Assembly (NCBI GenBank): GCA_028751875.1
Contig: CM054138.1
Location: forward strand, 41,458,209 to 41,522,208
Length of the DNA stretch: 64,000 bases
From: Rapana venosa
Taxonomy: Eukaryota; Mollusca; Gastropoda; Neogastropoda; Muricidae
Reading direction: 5' to 3'
Shown here: positions 31,896 through 58,879 of the stretch, piece by piece
How the letters are laid out: every line of letters begins with the position of its first letter
How positions within the stretch are numbered: the stretch's first letter is position 1
Notes under the pieces: model-generated
What the model was told of the DNA's origin: nothing
Database searches by the model: none
Seen by the model: only the letters and a program-made list of their open reading frames with translations
Translations under genes and position numbers: made by a program

Positions 31896-32166
31896 TAAAT
31901 GTAAAGGTGTCCCATAACCTAAGTGGTCGTAGGGGAGCGAGGCATCAGAGACCTCAACTTCTCAAGGGGCCCATCTCCTCTCCCTCGCTGCTCTACTTTC
32001 CCTGACCCTAAAGAGACAGGTACCCATTGACAGCTGGGTGAACTGGGGGACTGTACTGAAGCCAAAGCGCGCAAACGGTCACCCATCCAACTGGTAACCA
32101 CACTCAATGCTGCTTAACCTTGGCTCCGAGAAAGTGAGTGCTCTAACCACTGAGCTATCCCGTCCC
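31896..32166 (-). repeat. Chimeric tRNA/5S rRNA SINE, copy 3
   Basis: Near full length. On the minus strand the head GGGATAGCTCAGTGGTTAGA is closer to a functional tRNA A box than the other copies, followed by the 5S-like GGTTACCAGTTGGATGGGTG. Inserted in an (ATGT)n microsatellite, which continues on both sides. Confidence 0.88.
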
Positions 32167-32477
32167 GTATGTATGTATGTATGTATGTCTACAACCTTTT
32201 TTGGCTATTTCTCTCTTCCTGTCATGCTTTTTCCCCCTCCCTTCTTCGTTTTCATTCATTCATATATTAAATCTTCCTTTCTTTCTTCTCTCTCTCTCTC
32301 TGGCCGTTTGTTTCGTTTTTCCTGTCTGTCTTCTTTCCTTTCTGTCTATCTTTTTTCTTTTAGTTATTTCTACTGTCTTTTGTTTTCATTTGAAGCATTG
32401 TAATTCTTCTGTAAGGATACCCACTTCTTTTTCAAGAACACAACCATGACAGCCTATTTTTCATCTCTTTTTTTTTC

Positions 32478-32915
32478 AGATCACAGATCATTATTGTCAA
32501 AACTACAGATTATTCCTTGTCCAAATCTCGGATCAACTTTTGTACAAACTACAAATCATTCATTGTCCAAATATCAGATCAACTTTTGTCCAAACCACAA
32601 ATCATTCATTGTCCAAATCTCGGATCAACTTTTGTACAAACCACAAATCATTCATTGTCCAAATCTCGGATCAACTATTGTCCAAACCACAAATCATTCA
32701 TTGTCCAAATCTCGGATCAACTATTGTCCAAACCACAAATCATTCATTGTCCAAATCTCGGATCAACTATTGTCCAAGCCACAAATCTTTCTTTGTCCAA
32801 ATCTCAGATCAACTATTGTCCAAACCACAAATCAGTCATTGTCAAAACATCTGATCAATTATTGTGCAAACTACAGATTACCTGTTGTCTAAACCACAGA
32901 TCACCTATTTGCCCA
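32478..32915. repeat. 46-bp minisatellite built of two 23-bp halves, about 9 copies
   Basis: Each 46-base unit is CATTCATTGTCCAAATCTCG followed by GATCAACTATTGTCCAAACC and ACAAAT. The halves share ATTGTCCAAA, so the array arose from a 23-base ancestor. Edge units are diverged. ORFs of 104-161 codons in all three plus frames are artefacts. Confidence 0.92.
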
Positions 32916-33146
32916 TTGCTATTTTTCATCTATTTGACGCCCACATACCGTTCAGCTTCATTCCATTTCTTTTGCACAAGGATAGAATATAGAGTACTCT
33001 GACGAGCCCTATGCTTGTTGTGTGCCCATGTCTTGAATTGGTGCTACGACGTTCTTCTAAACATATAACAATTTTGTTTAAACCAGAACATGGGAAATGA
33101 AAATCGCAAAGACGTGACTACGGGTGCATACCAATGTTTGTTTAAA

Positions 33147-33182
<36 letters not shown>

Positions 33183-33240
33183 CACACACATATATATATA
33201 TATAATATATATATATATAATAAATAAATTATATATAATA
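32916..33240. other. Intergenic with CA and AT microsatellites
   Basis: (CA)n at about 33153-33186 directly followed by (TA)n to about 33235. No gene seen. Confidence 0.5.
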
Positions 33241-33340
33241 GCTCCGAGGTTCACCATTGGTAACATTTTTGCGTATGCGACCGGTTTTTTCCCACACCAT
33301 TAAGGTAGCCAAATTCCGACTTCTGGGATACAGTTGGGAA
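33240..33340 (-). repeat. S1/S3 SINE tail module
   Basis: AGCTCCGAGGTTCACCATTG, CACACCATTAAGGTAGCC and AAATTCCGACTTCTGGGATA. Confidence 0.65.
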
Positions 33341-33672
33341 CTGAACATACAAATTTTGCTTGCCCAGTCGGGACGTACCTCCTTACTGTTTCCGATTTTC
33401 AACTGTCGGGGCTCTTTAGACGTGCACAAGTATACTACATGACAAATTCAGAAAGATTTTGTTATATTTAATGTCAAGATAATTGCAACAACAACAACAA
33501 CAGCAACAAAAAGGGCATATAACTACTGTTCAGAATACAACAGTTGTTTCTTTTTTCTCGTGTACATTTTCAGCCAGTCTGACGAATGAAGAATGTCAGC
33601 AAGTTAAACAATGTTTCTTTTATTTCTTTGAGCAAAATAATATGTCTTTGGTATTTTCTGGCAATAAATATA

Positions 33673-33676
<4 letters not shown>

Positions 33677-33755
<79 letters not shown>

Positions 33756-33930
33756 CACAACACGCTTACATACATACGTACACACATATATATGTACGCA
33801 CATGCATGCATGCATGCATGTATGCATCCATCCATCCATACATACATACATACATATACACCTACACGCACGTTCGCGCGCGCGCACACCACACACACAC
33901 CACACACACACCACACACACATACTGACAT
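33677..33930. repeat. CT then CA/CATA microsatellite complex
   Basis: (CT)n to about 33720, (CA)n to about 33752, then CATA, CATG and CATC repeats. Long ORFs on both strands here are low-complexity artefacts. Confidence 0.85.
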
Positions 33931-34221
33931 AAACACAACAGTAAAAAACACATGCACGAAAGACACACACATGCCAGCATATGCCCACCCATGCAATATG
34001 TATGCACACATTGTCTGTTTAATCTGATAATATATATAATCTTTGGTAGGCCTAGTATATCAACACCAAGTAAAAAATATTTTTAAAACCCAGCTCATGT
34101 TGACAAATCACAGTATCATGATCACATCCACACAACGGAAACAACCATCACCTTGCGCATGCTCACTGGAAAAAAAACAAAAAACACTCCATCCCTTTCA
34201 GACAAGACCAGGTTCCTCAAC

Positions 34222-48847
<14,626 letters not shown>

Positions 48848-48867
48848 CAGCCGGAACCCTGGAACAA

Positions 48868-48985
48868 AGATTCAAGATTCAAGATTCAAGATTTAATTCC
48901 TTTCACTCCTTTTGGGGTATGGAGGATTACAAAATAATTGAACAGGAGAATAAACCTAACAGCAATACACCCCAAAAATAACATG
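48868..48985 (-). repeat. LINE 3' end with (AATCTTG)n tail
   Basis: On the minus strand CATACCCCAAAAGGAGTGAA runs into four ATCTTGA repeats. A plus-strand relative at 58085-58222 has CCCCTTGGGG and AAATCTTGAATCTTGAGAG. Confidence 0.6.
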
Positions 48986-49169
48986 AATACTAACACTAAC
49001 TGAAAAGCAAGAGTTCATCGCATAATGATAATCAAACAGTATAGGTATACACATTTCTTTAAAAGGCATAATCTACACATATGAAAACAAACAAACAAAG
49101 GCTATGTGCCCCATGTTCTGCTTTCTTTCTATTTTTCTGTTCTTTTCTTTTTTTCTTTTATTTCTTTAT

Positions 49170-49615
49170 TTCGTTTCTCAGCTAGAGCTCCGAGGTTCAC
49201 TAATGGTGAATTTTTTTGCGTATATTATCGTCCGTCCCCCCCCCCCCCCCCCCCAAAAAAAAAAACCCCAAAAAAACCCAACATTTAGGTAGCCGCATTC
49301 CGACCTCGGGGGTGGTGTCTAAACACGACACTTGTGTGCATGCTGGGTTTTTTTTTGTTTGTTTTTTTAATTTTGTCATTCGTTCTTACAGGCACGAAAT
49401 GGCCTACTCTTCCAAAAGGCGGAACGGGTTGCTAACATGTGCACAATATATTCTGTGTGCAATCGCACATGGAGCCTCGATGTATAGTCTCATCCGAAGG
49501 ACTTCGACATTCAATTCGATTTTTTTCGTCAAACTGGGAAGAGAGCAAGGCTGGGAATCGAACCCAGAACCTCGCGGTTCACTTATTGAACGTCTTAACC
49601 GTACAGCCACCTTCC
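49170..49615 (-). repeat. tRNA-SINE family S1 with tail module, full length
   Basis: Plus strand order: AGCTCCGAGGTTCACTAATG, poly-C, TAGGTAGCCGCATTCCGACC, CAGGCACGAAATGGCCTACT, GTCTCATCCGAAGGACTTCG, and a tRNA head at the right with GGGAATCGAACCCAGAAC (B box complement) and GTCTTAACCGTACAGCCACC. Confidence 0.85.
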
Positions 49616-51830
49616 GTCTTACTCTGCTTTCAGTCCTAGGTTTCAGTCTGCATGGTGAAAAACGCACAAAACGGTTAGCAGGGCATGGTGGGGATCTCAC
49701 CCGAAAGCACCATGGGCACAAATAGAGATTCAGGTTTAATTTTGTGAGTTCAACAGCAATATCACTGAACACGATTTAAGGTCTCAACTTCTTGTTGCTC
49801 AAGATGATGTGGTGTATGCTTTTGTTATATGCTCCCCCTCCCCCCAAAAAAAACAACCAACAACAACAAAACAACAACAACAACAAAACACCAATACAAC
49901 ACCCCCCCCCCCCCAATTTTTTTTTCAAAACAACAGTGAAATGAAGTAAGGAGCCTGTGTGGGCTGACCCTTTCCTTAGACATAGTTCCTAATCACTATT
50001 ATGAAAACTTCCGTACTGGCCATTCTGTTTGATCACCCAGTCCTCCTCCTCCTCCTCTTTCTCCTCTTCTTCTTCTCCTCCTCCTCCTCCTATTCCTCCT
50101 CCTCTTCTCCTTCTTCTCCCCCTTCCTCCTCCTCTTCTTCTTCTCCTCCTCCTCTTCTTCCTCCTCCTCTTCTTCTCTTCCTCCTCCACCTCTTTCTTCT
50201 TCTTCATAATCTTTTTAGTATGAACGAGGTGATTGTAAATGGTTTAAATTCCTGGGGAAAAAACCCATACAAATTCACCACACACACACAAAAATACATA
50301 CTAAAACATGAAGTAGGGATGTATGCGCGTATGGTTTTGCTTTGGGGGGGGGGGGGGGTCTGATTGTTGGTTTGAGTCAGTCCTAACACAAACCATAAAA
50401 ATAGACAGACATAGTCAGCATAGTCAGATACACAGACACAAAGACAGACACGCAAACAGAGACAGATTTCTAGAACGCAGGAAGCAGGACCTGAAAACAC
50501 CCAGTCCAGAACACAAGAACGGATTCATCAAACCATTAGATTTACTTCAAGTCAGCGACATTTTCAAAACTAATACACATAAAATAAAACTCTTAAGTGA
50601 TGGTCAGGCAGTCAACCAACATCAGTTCCTCAAACCGTTTTCTGACCTTTCACTTTCGTAGACATGTTCATGGCAGCAAATTTGCCAGTTTTCTCTTTTT
50701 CAGCCAAAATCAGCGGAAAGAGATGATGGCGCCGACTTCTGCAGACTACGTAGACCTACGTCCTCTGCCTTAGTTAGGTGCTGGACAGCCTACAGAACTG
50801 GCTTCTTATCATATTCCGCTGTGACCTTGGTTCCTTCCCCTGCAACATACGTACACTCTGAATTCTGAAAAGATTCATTTATTCATAAAAAGAAATAGCC
50901 GGTGGTCCGTACATGAAGGGGGTTGCTGATGAACTCCATGAATAAGGCTAAGGATACATAGTAAAGTAAAGCTGAAATAAATACAAACAAATCCACAGTG
51001 TGGAGGGAGAGGGGGAGGGGGGGTGTCTTATGACATAATACAGTGAGAGAGACAGAGGGGGTGGGGGGGGGGGGGGGGGGGGAGGGAAGAGACAGTCAGG
51101 CAGACGTAATGAACACTAAGTGAACATAATCATCAAAAACGCAAAAGTCCTAGATTTCAATTTTGTTATAATTTCCCAGTCCTGTGCTTTAGAAAGACAA
51201 GTACGGTTTTCTTTTAGTAACAAACTCAACTCAACTAAGCAACAGCACACACTTTTTTTTTTTTATAGATAAGATAAGCTTTGCTTGCCCCCCTTGCTTG
51301 CTTTTTTAAATAAATGTCTAATACGGTAGCATGGTAAGGAGTTCCAGACTACAAGGACAGAGAAAAGAAAGAAGAGTTAACTTTTAGTTCTAAATATGGA
51401 TGTGGGCTGGCCTAGTCGTCGTTGAGCTCACGATCTCACGGCCACAGTTCCAACCACCGCTCGTTTTGTTCGAGGGAATTTTCCCACGCCACTCGATGCC
51501 CGCCATTAATAGGGTAGCCACATTCCGATTTCGGGGATAGAAAGACTTATGCTAAGTGATACGGACAGGAAATGTTTGTTATTTCGAGCCAGAACAAAAG
51601 CAGAAACAACTATTTTTTTGGTCAGTTACCGCTTAAATAAGAGAATATTCATAATCATAGCCAAGGTCAAAACAAAGTTCTATGAATGTGCTTAGAAAAA
51701 AAACATTTTTTCTGTGTGTGCCTTGTCTAGAGATCTGGGGTTCACTGATGGTATGACTTGTGTGTATGCGATCGCTTTTTCCAGCCATTAAAGTAGCCGC
51801 ATTCCAACTTCGGGAGTAGCATTAAACCCA
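49616..51830. other. Intergenic; polypyrimidine tract, no gene confirmed
   Basis: A 170-base (TCC/TTC)n tract lies at 50040-50210. Poly-C/G tracts are near 49905, 50345 and 51065. A module related to the S1/S3 tail is at about 51470-51540 and another at 51720-51820. Any 5' non-coding exon of the DUF1647-like gene could lie here but is not identifiable. Confidence 0.4.
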
Positions 51831-51835
51831 GATGC

Positions 51836-52345
51836 TATGGCAAACATACTTCACCTTCCCTCCGCTCTACTGCAGATACCTTGTGCCTACGAATACCTAG
51901 ATTCAACCAATCCACCGTTGGCCGCCGCTCTTTCTCTATTTCGGGTCCATCGACCTGGAATGAGCTCCCTCTCTCTCTTCGCCAGAAACCTAGTTATGAC
52001 ACATTTAAATCCAGCCTCAAGACATATTTATTTCAAACCTAAGATCCCCCCCCCCCCCCCTCCTGTTTCACATCAGAGCTATCCCACCTTCACTAACCCA
52101 TGCCCTATCACCCTGCTAAAGTATACGACCTGTGTGAGTGTGTGTGTGCTTTTGAAAAACATTTGACTATTTACATTTTATTTCATAGATTTTGTCTGCA
52201 GCTAAAATGTTTGTAAATATCTGTTTGTTTAAACTATTGAGTATTTATCATTGATTGCATGACTGTGTAAGATTAGGTTGAATGCATGCGCTTTGATTTG
52301 TCCTTGCAAGATATAGCGCTATATAAGTTCCATTTATTATTTTTT
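51836..52345 (+). pseudogene. LINE 3' end: ORF2 C-terminus plus S2-like 3' tail
   Basis: In the frame from about 51930 the sequence reads GPSTWNELPLSLRQKPSYDT then FKSSLKTYLFQT and a stop at 52040-52042, the classical end of CR1/Rex-like ORF2 proteins. After a 3' UTR the element ends GCGCTTTGATTTGTCCTTGC, ATATAGCGCTATATAAGTTC and CATTTATTATT, matching the S2 SINE tail. Confidence 0.82.
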
Positions 52346-52433
52346 TCTTAATCAACAAACTCCATATTTATTTCTGTTCATTAATCTACATCACCAGATT
52401 GACAGGACAGTTGTTTCAAATCTTACACCGCTC

Positions 52434-52471
<38 letters not shown>

Positions 52472-52792
52472 TGTACACCATGTACAACATTAACACATCG
52501 TTGTGACAATCATGACTCATTCTACACAGACAGGCTCTCTGTTTTACACAGTAGGCTGGAATTGTACTAGCTGTTGAAAGGACAACCATTATTCCCGAAA
52601 GCTGATCAGTTTACTCTCCTCCCTCCCCTCCACCTCCACCCCTCTATTCCTTGCCCCTATAATTGTCTTTTTTCGTCTTGTCATGCATCTGTGACCACAG
52701 CATGCCACAGTGAGCGATCCGTTACCGTTAGTCCTTTCCGAGGGTTTTCTGAGGTAAGGAGTTTATTTAGCCTTTCTTGTCGCTTCAACAAA

Positions 52793-52901
52793 GGTAAAAA
52801 AAAAAGGTAAAGGAGTCCCATAACCTATAAGGTCGTAGGGGAGCGAGGCGTCAGAGACCTCACTTCTCTAGGGCCAGCATATTGAGGGCGGCGCCCATCT
52901 C
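52793..52901 (-). repeat. Chimeric tRNA/5S SINE, truncated copy with 12-bp target duplication
   Basis: Only the 3' part (GTCCCATAACCTATAAGGTC, GTCAGAGACCTCACTTCTCT, GGGCGGCGCCCATCT) is present. CGCTTCAACAAA flanks it on both sides (52781-52792 and 52902-52913), showing a recent, 5'-truncated retrotransposition. Confidence 0.9.
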
Positions 52902-52943
52902 CGCTTCAACAAAACAGAACTAACATTCCTGAAAGTGAAACCT

Positions 52944-52946
<3 letters not shown>

Positions 52947-52983
<37 letters not shown>
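52947..52983. repeat. (CT)n microsatellite
   Basis: Pure CT repeat. Confidence 0.95.
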
Positions 52984-52988
<5 letters not shown>

Positions 52989-52999
52989 GTACCCTTACC

Positions 53000-53403
53000 G
53001 GGTGGGTCACGGAGTTAGTGCCTGGTCTTCTCCTGTGCTTGTCATTTTGCATACTTGCCTACTGGCCTCATATCAGCCAATACATTCCGATTTCAGAACA
53101 GCCCATTACCGATATACTCCGACTTCGGAAAAGCTCATTATTGTGCAGGTTACATGCTGGGTATGTTTTATGTTTCCGCAGCCCACCGAACGCTGACATG
53201 AATTACGGGATCTTTAACGTGCATATTTGATCTTCTGCATGCGTATATACACGAAGGGTATTGGCAGGTCTGCACTTGAAGTTGACCTGGAAGATCGTCA
53301 AAAAACCCCACCCTTAATTCATCAGACACCGCCTAGATTCGAACCTGCGACTTCATAGACCATCGGGATTGAAGTCAAACAGTCTTAACCACTCGGCTAT
53401 GGC
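53000..53403 (-). repeat. tRNA-SINE family S3, full length
   Basis: The right end on the minus strand is GGGCGCCATAGCCGAGTGGT, then TAAGACTGTTTGACTTC and CGCAGGTTCGAATCTAGGCG: a good tRNA head with A and B boxes. The body has GAATTAAGGGTGGGG, CAACTTCAAGTGCAGACC and CACGTTAAAGATCCCGTAAT. The copy at 9240-9660 matches block by block. Confidence 0.85.
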
Positions 53404-53612
53404 GCCCATCAACTTAGCTTCTAATCTGCTGTGCTAAAAAAAACCTAACCGAATTAAACTGATTGATATTTTCTGTTATGTTGTCTCCTGCCGTTCGTGC
53501 CAATCCACCAGATGTTCTGACAGGTTAGGTTGTCTTTGATTCCGCGTCAACAATAGGACAGTTTGAAAATAGTCTACTAGCCTGTCCTCGTGTTCTGTTC
53601 ACAGTAGTTTTT

Positions 53613-53650
<38 letters not shown>

Positions 53651-53689
53651 TTATTTACTTATTTATCTATTATGTCTGTTCTTTTATTT

Positions 53690-53975
53690 ATTTATTCTTT
53701 TATTTCGGTAACAGCTGATAAAATTTACAAAACCACATCCACAAGGAAGCTGGATGTAAAAAAAAAAAAAAAAGGACATAGGTGCTTATTCCATTATCCT
53801 CCAAATAAAAGACAGAATAAGAAAACACACACACACCATACCACACACACACACCATACCACACAACACACACACAACAAAAATGTATTTTAGCCTGCAG
53901 GGGACTGCATGTTAAAATAAAAGGCACATGGGTTGTCTGTTCCATTCTTCCATTATCCTCGAAAAAAAAGAAGAA
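53690..53975 (+). repeat. S1 SINE 3' ends, two tandem fragments
   Basis: GCTGGATGTAAAAAAAA, GGTGCTTATTCCATTATCCT at 53748-53805, and GGACTGCATGTTAAAATAAA, TTCCATTATCCTCG at 53901-53962, separated by CA repeats. Confidence 0.65.
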
Positions 53976-54085
53976 ATATCACATACACGCGCACTTACAC
54001 TGAAAGAATAAAATTTTAATATCACACACACACATCTAAATCCGCCTAAAATCACTAAATGTGAATAGACGTTAAACTGAAGATA

Positions 54086-54120
<35 letters not shown>

Positions 54121-54122
<2 letters not shown>

Positions 54123-57100
54123 CATTCTGCGCTCATGTCATCAATACTGTATGCCACTTGCCTTTGATCATTTGTGGTGATCTGAATGCTAGAACTGGTG
54201 TTCTAAACTGTGATTGCTCTGACCCTGTGGACGAGATCAGTGACATCTATGATAGAGACCAGTCAGCTCACAGAGCAGACGTGACTGATGCTTTTAAATG
54301 AATGTCAAAGGATACTGCTGTCAATGCGTTTGGCCGCTACTTGATAAACATGTGCAATGAATTTAGTTTGGTTGTCTTGATTGGCTTGCAGCATGATCTC
54401 ATGGCGATTATACGTATTTGTCACAAAATGGTTGTAGTCATAGACTTTTCTCACATCCCGATACCTGTTGTCATCCTGCTGTAGTTTAAAAGTTAGCCCT
54501 CTAATAGAAACTAAGCACGCTGCTGTCGAGTTGTCCTTTGTGTGTGCGAAGACAAACTCTTGCCTAGCTAGCCAGGGAGAGGGTGAGATTACTACATTAC
54601 AAAATTTCAATGGGATGACGACAAAAAGATGACATTTCAAGAGAAAATGCAGACTAGAAGTGTGAACTGTATACTGAATGAAGCCACAACACTTGTGGGT
54701 AATGACATTAATCACACTTTACAAAAACTTAATGAATGTTTCATTATTGCAGGAGAAGAAATGAAAATAACGGTTATCTTTGGCTGTGAAAAATGTAAGG
54801 TTTGGTCTGGTTTAGAATGTAAACAGCAGAACAGTTTTAAGGAGGCACCTGCGTAAAGTTAATAGAGTTGATGATAAGCCTTGCCAACTGCAATATTTTC
54901 AAAAGAGGAGTACAAGAGACTACTACTGTTAAAGAATAGGACACACACACACACAGAGAAACATGCTGGAGTCATTGAAACGTCATTTAAATGACAACAA
55001 ACTGTTCTGGGACACAATTCGATCTATTTAGCCTAGGAAAATGAGCTACAACACCATGTTACAGAGTGGAGATATTTGACCTGTACAACATCTCGAATAG
55101 ACAGCACAGTATGAACAGGGGAAGAGGCTGCATGAACACCACATTTTACCACGAAGGTAAAGTGTATGCAGTGGACAGTTTTCAACCACCACCCAAGGAA
55201 CCAGAGCGCTGCACAATTTGCAGGTGTGTCCCAAAATAGGAACACGTCGCTCTGATCGCATGGGAGGTAATCTACTTACCACACCATCACAACCATAACT
55301 ACATGGTTTTGCCACTTCCAAAATACTTTTAATGAAGTACCTCCTACTACATGCTGTATCAGTAATGCTAACTTTGACATTTACTACGATAATGTAGATA
55401 TCCAGTTTGAAAGTGGTGAGTTAGAACAGTCAATAACAGTCTGAAATTGTCTGTGCTGTCAAAGCCTTAAAAAGTCAGAAAGCCGCAGGTCCTAGACCAA
55501 TTGGCGAGTTTTATAAAAACAGCATCAATGTAATTTTGCTGTTCTTATTTAAGTTTTTCAACCATATTTTTTAGGAGGGTATGTTTCCTGATGACTGGAC
55601 AATGGCCATCTTACAGCCTTTACACAAAAAGTGTGACCTGAATCAGCCAGATAATTATCGTGGGATTTCTTTACTAAACATCTGTAGTAAACTGTACAGC
55701 TTTATAAACGGCTTTCTGAGTGGATTAAGAAAAATGAGGTTTTAGGCGAGGAACAAGCAGGATTTAGGGCAAAACATTGTACCACTGATCATGTGTTTAC
55801 TCTTATGGCTTGTGTTCAGAAGCAACTGTTAAGACATAGAAAACTTTATGCTGCTTTTATAGACTTCAGAAAAGCCTTCGACACTGTAAGTAAGGAGAAA
55901 CTGTGGAAAATTTTGCATGTAAACGGATTAAGAGGTAAATTTTTGAATGCACTAAAAAGCATGTATGATGTTGTGAAAGTCCGCATTCGAGCTGGTGCTA
56001 AGCTGACAGGTTATTTTTTATGTCCAGTGGTTTGAAACTCCACTTTGTTTTCTTTACTAATCAATGAACTGACCAAAGATATTAATGAATATGGCAGGCA
56101 TGGTATTCAGTTGTCACCTGGTTTGACTCAGGTACTTATCTTTCTATTCGCAGACGACGTTGTTCTTTTGTCATACAGTGTTATTGGACTACAGACTCAT
56201 ATCAATGTACTATACACAACACTGCTAAACGTTTAGACTAGGTTGTTAACCTCGAGAAATCGAACGTTGTCGTTTTTAAAATGGTGGTTTCTTGGCTGAG
56301 AACGAAAAATGGAGGTACGGGCATGGTATGTTAGAGACAGTAAACATGTACAAATATCTGGGCATTATTCTCACTACACGACTTTCATTCCAGTCCACAC
56401 TAAAAGACTTGTCTGATCGTGCTGGAAAAGGGGTTACAGCTGTACTGAGGTTACTTTGATCAATTGGAGAACATTCACCAGACATATTTTTTAAGTTGTT
56501 CAACAGTCAGATCCAGCCAATATTGACTTACGGTGCAGAAAATATGGAGCATAGTAAATAACCATGACATTATTGAAAGGGCGCATCTATCAGCCATGAA
56601 ACGCTACATGTGTGTTAGTCAGAGAACTCCAAGACATTATTTTAATATATGGAGAGTTAGGCTGTTTTCCGCTTAAGGTCAATATTTTTGCCAAGTGTAT
56701 AAAGTTTTGGCTGCACATTGTTAATATGGATGACTCGAAATATCCTAAAAAGGCATACTCAATGCTTCTGCATCTACAAAGCCAGATTTATACTACATGG
56801 TCATGCAAAGTTCGGAATATTTTGTATAATTATTTTTGGTTATGGGATTGTATGGGAAGCACAGTCTGTAGGAGATGTTAAGATGTTTATCACACAGTTT
56901 AAACAGCGTTTAATTGACTCGTGTTCACAAGACTGGTATTCTGCCCTTGAATCACATGACTTTTAGGCAGTGTACTCTACATAACTGATTTCTTGACCTT
57001 ACGTCCACACTTTCGTGTTGTGACATGTCTTAACGTGCGTAAAATATTTACAAGATTTAGAATTGGCACACTGCCTTTGCCATCCACATTTTCTGAGTTA

Positions 57101-57501
57101 TGGTATGTACAGTGTGAATGTGAACAATGCTTATTGCCCTTTTTGTGCAGAAACTCCTGAAACAGAACTGCACGTTTTGCTGGTGTGTCCAAAGTATACT
57201 GATTTGCTTCACAACTTATCCCCACCCCCACCCCAAATACTACAGAAAACCCTCAATGTTCAAATATGTGTTACTGCTTTCTTGTGGAAACAGACATTAT
57301 TTCGAAACTGTAATTATGTCTACAAAGCATATCTAACCAGGAAAGATGCACTTGAAAGTGGAACTGTATGTGCATGTTTTGGGATATGAACTCCATTTGT
57401 ATGGGTCCATGGCCTAACAAATAAATCATTTGACTTTGACACACACACACACACACACACACAGAGGCATTCTGCTCTCATTTCATCAATACTGTATGCC
57501 A
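54121..57501 (+). pseudogene. Decayed LINE (endonuclease to 3' end) between 36-bp direct repeats
   Basis: Starts inside the endonuclease (IICGDLNARTG near 54167). The reverse transcriptase motifs AFIDFRKAFDTV (55855) and FADDVVLLS (56147) are recognisable, with many stops and frame breaks. Near the end CPFCAETPETELHVLLVCP is the CxxC..H..C motif. The 3' end is AAATCATTTGACTTTGAC. A 36-base segment starting GGCATTCTGC and ending CTGTATGCCA, preceded by (CA)n, is present at 54121-54156 and again at 57466-57501. Confidence 0.88.
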
Positions 57502-57963
57502 TCACAATCAGATTCACACTGAAAAAGAAAAAAGACTGACCTCTATGTCAATTTTTCAAGAAGATGTGACCTAGTAGTCCCCTTCCCAGTCTTGTCCAGT
57601 TCGGTCCACCCGCTCCAACAGTAGGTAGCTGTCTGTCCAAGTGACCCACCCGGTTAAGATACAAGTAGCGGTGTAAACTGATCCCCGATTACTTTTGTTC
57701 TCCACGCGGTAGGGGCAGTAAGACAATGTATGTGTGTGTGTGTGTGTGTGTGTGTGAATTTTCCCAACAAAATTCCAGATGGTACATTGAATAAGCAATG
57801 ATTTTTTTTTTTTTTGGGGGGTGGAGGAGGGGTATTGGTTATATTTTGGGGGTGGGTTTTTGTGGGTTTTTTTTTGTAGGGGCGGCCATCAAGCCATCTA
57901 AGTGTGTTGTGGGGGGGGGGAGGGGGCGGTGCGCCTAGTGTGTGTGGGGTGTGTGTGCGTGTG

Positions 57964-57998
<35 letters not shown>

Positions 57999-58084
57999 CA
58001 GTTGGTTGGGGGAAATGTATTCAGGCATCATGTTAGTTTGCTGTGCCTTTCCTGTGTTGTGAATGCTCTTTCACTTTTCATGTC
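57502..58084. other. Intergenic; GT and poly-G tracts
   Basis: (GT)n at about 57729-57755, T- and G-runs at 57800-57930 and (GA)n at about 57965-57996. No gene seen. Confidence 0.5.
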
Positions 58085-58215
58085 CATAATTTGTACTCTT
58101 CATTTTGGAGCGATTTTGTGTTGTGAGTATTTTTCACACGCCCACATCCGCAAGTTGCCATTTTGTTAAATTTCATGTACCCCTTGGGGTTTTTTCTTGA
58201 AATGAAATCTTGAAT

Positions 58216-58222
<7 letters not shown>
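58085..58222 (+). repeat. LINE 3' end with ATCTTGA repeats
   Basis: TTTGTTAAATTTCATGTACC, CCTTGGGGTT, GAAATGAAATCTTGAATCTT and then (GA)n. Related to 48868-48985 in reverse orientation. Confidence 0.6.
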
Positions 58223-58254
<32 letters not shown>

Positions 58255-58879
58255 ATTAATGATCAATCTGACAGTGGTGTGGCAGTGGCTCTTCAGTCAA
58301 ACATTTGATGATGAAAAGTACCTGTACATTTGGAATCTATACTCGAATTTCTATAAAAACCCAAACATTTTGAAACATTCAAATTTTTAACTCTCTCTCT
58401 CTCTCTCTCTCTCTCTGGAGGGTGGTTAAACCTGACACAAACCGGGTAGGCTAGCCTAGCTAGCCTATTTATCTCTAGTGGAGCGTGATCTTAGCGGCTT
58501 TGGCACGTGCAAGAATGGACTGACCCACCACCCACCCATCCCACAAAGCTTGCAGGCTGTGTTTGGTGATCCCGACCAGTAGGCCTACAGCAGCTAAGCT
58601 GATACAGGGAAGATTCAGTGCCCTGAAAAACGATCCTCTTTCCCTTAACCCCGCCCAGTTTTACTTCTTTGCACTGTGGTCCTGTTGGCTCAGACAGCAA
58701 CTGTTGTGGTCTGTCATTTGTCTTTTTTCTTTCTTTCATTCTTTTTTTTTTTTGTAGATCAGATTTTCAGTGTTTCCATTGTACAACTACGAATTGACAG
58801 AATCACATCCCTAGGCTAAGGAGTATTGAAGTGGGAATCTTTGCTTTCCTATTACTATTTTGATGTTGTCTGTCATTGT
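58223..58879. other. Intergenic, no gene seen
   Basis: (GA)n continues to about 58252 and (CT)n lies at about 58391-58417. Remaining sequence unassigned. Confidence 0.4.

Noticed and set aside
32446..33002. Three overlapping plus-strand ORFs (104-161 codons)
   Set aside because: All frames of the 46-bp minisatellite stay open; peptide repeats are shifted versions of one another.
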